Positions 61,036 to 64,000 of a DNA stretch of 64,000 nucleotides are shown piece by piece. Numbering within the stretch: position 1 is the first letter of the stretch; every line of letters begins with the position of its first letter. The stretch is from positions 82,793,825-82,857,824 of the forward strand of contig CM075764.1 of NCBI GenBank assembly GCA_037974665.1, in the 5' to 3' direction. Made by a program: the position numbers and the translations under genes. The notes below the pieces were generated by a model that worked only from the letters and a program-made list of their open reading frames with translations, did not search any database and was not told the origin of the DNA. This DNA comes from Ehretia macrophylla. Lineage: Eukaryota > Streptophyta > Magnoliopsida > Boraginales > Ehretiaceae.

Positions 61036-63482
61036 TGTAACGCCCCAACTCGACCCCACTTACAATCAATAAGGACGCAACGGAATTTTGGCAGTATAAC
61101 GACTGTAACACGTACATCAAGGCTCTAACCCAACCCTTTATAACTCATAAAGCCAACTCCACAAATATTTCAACAACATACAACACAAATGGTAGTAAAC
61201 AACCATTCAACAGTTCATCCATAGGTTATACGCCTCCGTTCCAACATCAATTATACTTCAAACCATATGCATGCATAACATATATATATATATATATATA
61301 CATACATATATATATATATAAAGCTAATCTAGCAACCTATTCAAGTTCCAAAAGGAAGACAACTAAACTAGCGTTACATGTTCCACTATCTTTATAGCAT
61401 CTTATACAATATGACCTCAAAGTAAATACAATACCACATGTTCTATTATACAAGTCATCAAAATAAAACTTCATCCACAACATTAAGGATAGGACTCGGG
61501 CACATAAGACTCGTCCACAGAAGGCACATACTTAGTTTCCTGAGAGACGTACCCTAGGTCTGGTTCAGTTACACCTGATGACAATAAATGAATGAGAGTG
61601 AGCTTATATATAACAAAGCTCAGTGAGGATTCGAAAGATCTTTTGAAAAAAATTACTTTACCTTCTGGGAAATCATCCTATGGGCAATAATAACAACAGC
61701 TTCATTAATATCAACATTTCAGTTCAACCACATAAATAACCATTCAATGTGAAATGACACAATAGTTGGTGTAGCTCCATACGCCATCACGATCTCAACC
61801 ATCTTCTTATAACTCCCATAATACATAACCGAGGTACCTTATCTAGCCCCTCCCTCCATGGCATCTCCGTCCATGCAGGCTGGGGGTAGTCTATGATAGT
61901 CATGTCGTTATCAACCCGATAGCCCGATACTGCTCGAGAGGTGGCACACACTATCAAGACTTATGGCAATAATCATAAACATCTCATACTCTGGAAAGAC
62001 AACAAAGTAGGTTGTCCTCTATATCATCATCAATCATCAATCAGTTAGTAACATTCCAATCAACATAACATCAATTAAACAACTAAAACAACTAAGTTAG
62101 ATGACAAAGTAGGCCACCCAACTTAACATACATTTAAACATGCATTCAATCCCTAACCTACCTTACAATAACTCAAGAAACAACTACCCAACAACCAAAG
62201 GCAACATTTCAACATTTTAAAGAAAGACTATACAAACTTCTAAAATTCATAACTTACATTCTACTAATCCAATAACCTCCAAACCACTTCTTATCACTCC
62301 ACCACACATGCAACTACATTAGCCCCATCGGAAACCAACCAAAAGCCATCCAAAACAAGTCCAACAACCCTATTTTGGCAATGCACCTAGGCTGAAATTT
62401 CTGAACTTTTGCTACGACATCCCAATCAAAAATTCGGCATTACAACATTGCTACCTCATAATTAACAAACTTTTAGAAGAAAAAACCAATCAATTCCAAC
62501 CACTACATCAACAATTATTCAATAATGAACCAATAACTCAACTTTAATACCCGAAAAATAGAAATGCATGCTACTACCGATCAAAATAGCTATAAATACA
62601 TATAAATAATCCTTGGCAACTACTGAGCAATAATCTAAAGACAATTCAACAAAACATTGGATATAAATACAGTTATATGAAATTGAAAAAAAAATAGCAT
62701 TTCAAGATCTAGAATTTTTCTCTCACCTTTGATGCCAAATGAAGTTAGAAATGTGTGCAATGGATGCCCAACAAGCAAAATCCAACTTTGGATGAAGATT
62801 TTGGCCTTTAAATGAGTTTTCTAAAGAAAATTTGCTTTGAAAAATAGTTGAAAAACTCTCTTCTTTGTCTATGGGGTTTCGGCCATGTAGGTGAGATTTA
62901 GAGGTGTTTTGAGCTTTGATATATGATATATTGTATGTATTATGTATATATATGCAAAGTCAAATAACTAAAGCCATGTCAAAGTTGCCAATTTTAGTCT
63001 TTTAATTGTATTTTCTAGTCTTTTAATTGTATTATAGACTATTTTGCTTACTTACATATATATCTATCATATATACTATATTTAGTAGTTCAAGAATAGG
63101 TGACTACATTTTCATATGCATACATATACATACAAATAGTTATAAAACTCAATTTTTGCAAAAGAATGTGTAAAAGCCTTTATAATTCCTAACTCCGATT
63201 TGAAATTTGTTTTAATCAAACAATGGTCTATTAATATCCGAGGACTAGGTTTTCAAACACTAAAAAGACCAGTTTCAAAATTTTAGCAGACATGTTTTAA
63301 AAACATTATTCACAAAACTTGACGATAAAATTTTTAATACCGATTTTTATGAAACTTTCATGAATGCTCACATAGCATGTAATAGGAGTATAAATCACAT
63401 AATTTGTGCATTTTAACTCAGATAATACATATACAGGTCAAAACACGCAATTTTACTTATAGATGAAATTTGGGGTTTCACA
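61036..63482 (-). repeat. 3' LTR of element G
   Basis: 2447 bp, minus-strand start TGTGAAACCCCAAATTTC, end GGGGCGTTACA. TATA-rich at about 62925-62965, donor-like CAAAG|GTGAGAG at 62727/62726, hairpin GAGCTT/AAGCTC at 61600-61621, acceptor-like ATCAG|G at 61575. A TA/CA-rich microsatellite is at 61279-61320. Confidence 0.9.
61575..62726 (-). other. Putative LTR intron (element G)
   Basis: 1152 bp on the minus strand, GTGAGAG to GTCATCAG|GTG. Closest relative is the candidate at 42159-43334. Confidence 0.45.
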
Positions 63483-64000
63483 TTCTCCCCTCTTTAAATA
63501 AATTTTGTCCTTGAAATTCTTACTTGTTGCACGGAAAAGATCTGGGTACTGCTGCTGAATCTGATCCCTTCTTTCCCAAGTAGCTTCTTCAATCATGTGA
63601 TTCTTCCACAACACTTTGACCATCGGAATCTTCTTCGACCTCAACCCCCGTTCCATTTGATCTAGAATATGAATCGGTTGCTCATCATAAGTCAGATTCT
63701 CACGAAGCTGTAACGGCTCTGGTTCAAGAATATGAGAAGGATCCGGATAATACTTTTGCAAATTAGATACGTGGAAGACATCGTGAACATTAGAGAAGTT
63801 CTCCGGTAATGGCAACCGATACGCCAACTTGCCAACTCTGCAGGTAATCTCAAAGTCCCTACAAACCTTGGACTTAGCTTACCACATTTACCATAACGTG
63901 CAAACCCCTTTTGAGGAGACAATTTCAAGAAAACTTGGTCCCCGACTGCAAACTCCAAATCCCGACGGCGTTTATCAACATAACTCTTGTATCTGCTCTG
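63453..64000 (-). pseudogene. Gypsy pol C-terminus (integrase tail) of element G
   Basis: The minus-strand end of pol. The upstream frame has AVGDQVFLKLSPQKGFARYG and SPRFVG. A one-base loss near 63855 shifts the frame, after which YRLPLPENFSNVHDVFHVSN, EPEPLQLRENLTY and IEEATWERRDQIQ continue in the other frame. The frame runs through the pre-LTR motif and purine tract and ends at 63453, so the last 10 codons lie inside the LTR. It would form the integrase tail with a chromodomain-like fold that guides insertion. The frameshift makes it inactive unless it is an assembly error. Confidence 0.85.

Larger units (their letters stand above)
61036..64000 (-). mobile_element. Ty3/gypsy element G, partial (runs off the window)
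   Basis: The 3' LTR is 61036-63482, then purine tract and the end of pol on the minus strand, continuing past the window edge. Left flank 5-mer AAATA. It interrupts the 5' LTR of element F, so it is younger than F. The tail EEATWE is chromodomain-like, suggesting a chromovirus. Confidence 0.87.

Noticed and set aside
1..64000. tRNA, rRNA, miRNA or organelle-derived genes
   Set aside because: None recognised. The tRNA-like matches are only the 12-13 bp primer-binding sites.

Overview
This window is plant nuclear DNA, most likely from an angiosperm with a large, repeat-rich genome. It carries two exons of a DEG7-like (Deg/HtrA) protease gene, surrounded by a stack of nested LTR retrotransposons. 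The retrotransposons have tRNA-iMet type primer-binding sites, 5-bp target duplications and polypurine tracts. No bacterial, organellar or intact single-copy gene was found. All assignments come from reading motifs, repeats and junctions by eye; no search was run.

Layout. 1-1106: host flank, probably DEG7 intron. 1107-14276: old Ty1/copia element A (+), with 411-bp LTRs, decayed gag and pol, and two solo LTRs inside it (4592-7060 copia; 10267-12564 gypsy). 14277-15773: DEG7 segment with two coding exons (14424-14549, 15419-15508), the second carrying an in-frame TAG. 15774-33314: copia element B (-) with 2.5-kb LTRs and only a gag remnant. Its 3' LTR is split by element C (17600-25598, +), a large non-autonomous element with 3.3-kb LTRs and a 1.45-kb non-coding interior. 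33315-33981: low-copy-looking DNA, probably intron. 33982-~53033: truncated Ty3/gypsy element D (-). Its 3' LTR is split by element E (36223-51230, +), a Sirevirus-like copia with gag, protease, integrase, RT, RNase H and an extra 3' ORF. Element E holds two gypsy solo LTRs (41642-44091, 47137-49804). ~53034-53756: probable copia leader fragment. 53757-61035: non-autonomous element F (-), whose 5' LTR is cut by gypsy element G (61036 to the window end, -).

The insertions give an order: A, B and D are hosts; C, E and the solo LTRs came later; G is younger than F. Every coding region seen is broken by stops or frameshifts, so no element here is evidently autonomous.

The most striking signal is shared by all nine gypsy-type LTRs (C, D, F, G and three solo LTRs). 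Where the segment is present, each has a TATA-like box, then about 180-205 nt later a strong 5' splice-donor-like site (usually G|GTGAGGG or G|GTGAGAG). After 1.15-2.2 kb comes a hairpin with covarying stem sequence framed by CTCRCT and CTCA, then a 3' splice-site-like CAG/TAG|G, and then 510-620 nt to the LTR end. This looks like an intron built into the LTR leader. It is an inference from sequence pattern and needs transcript data.
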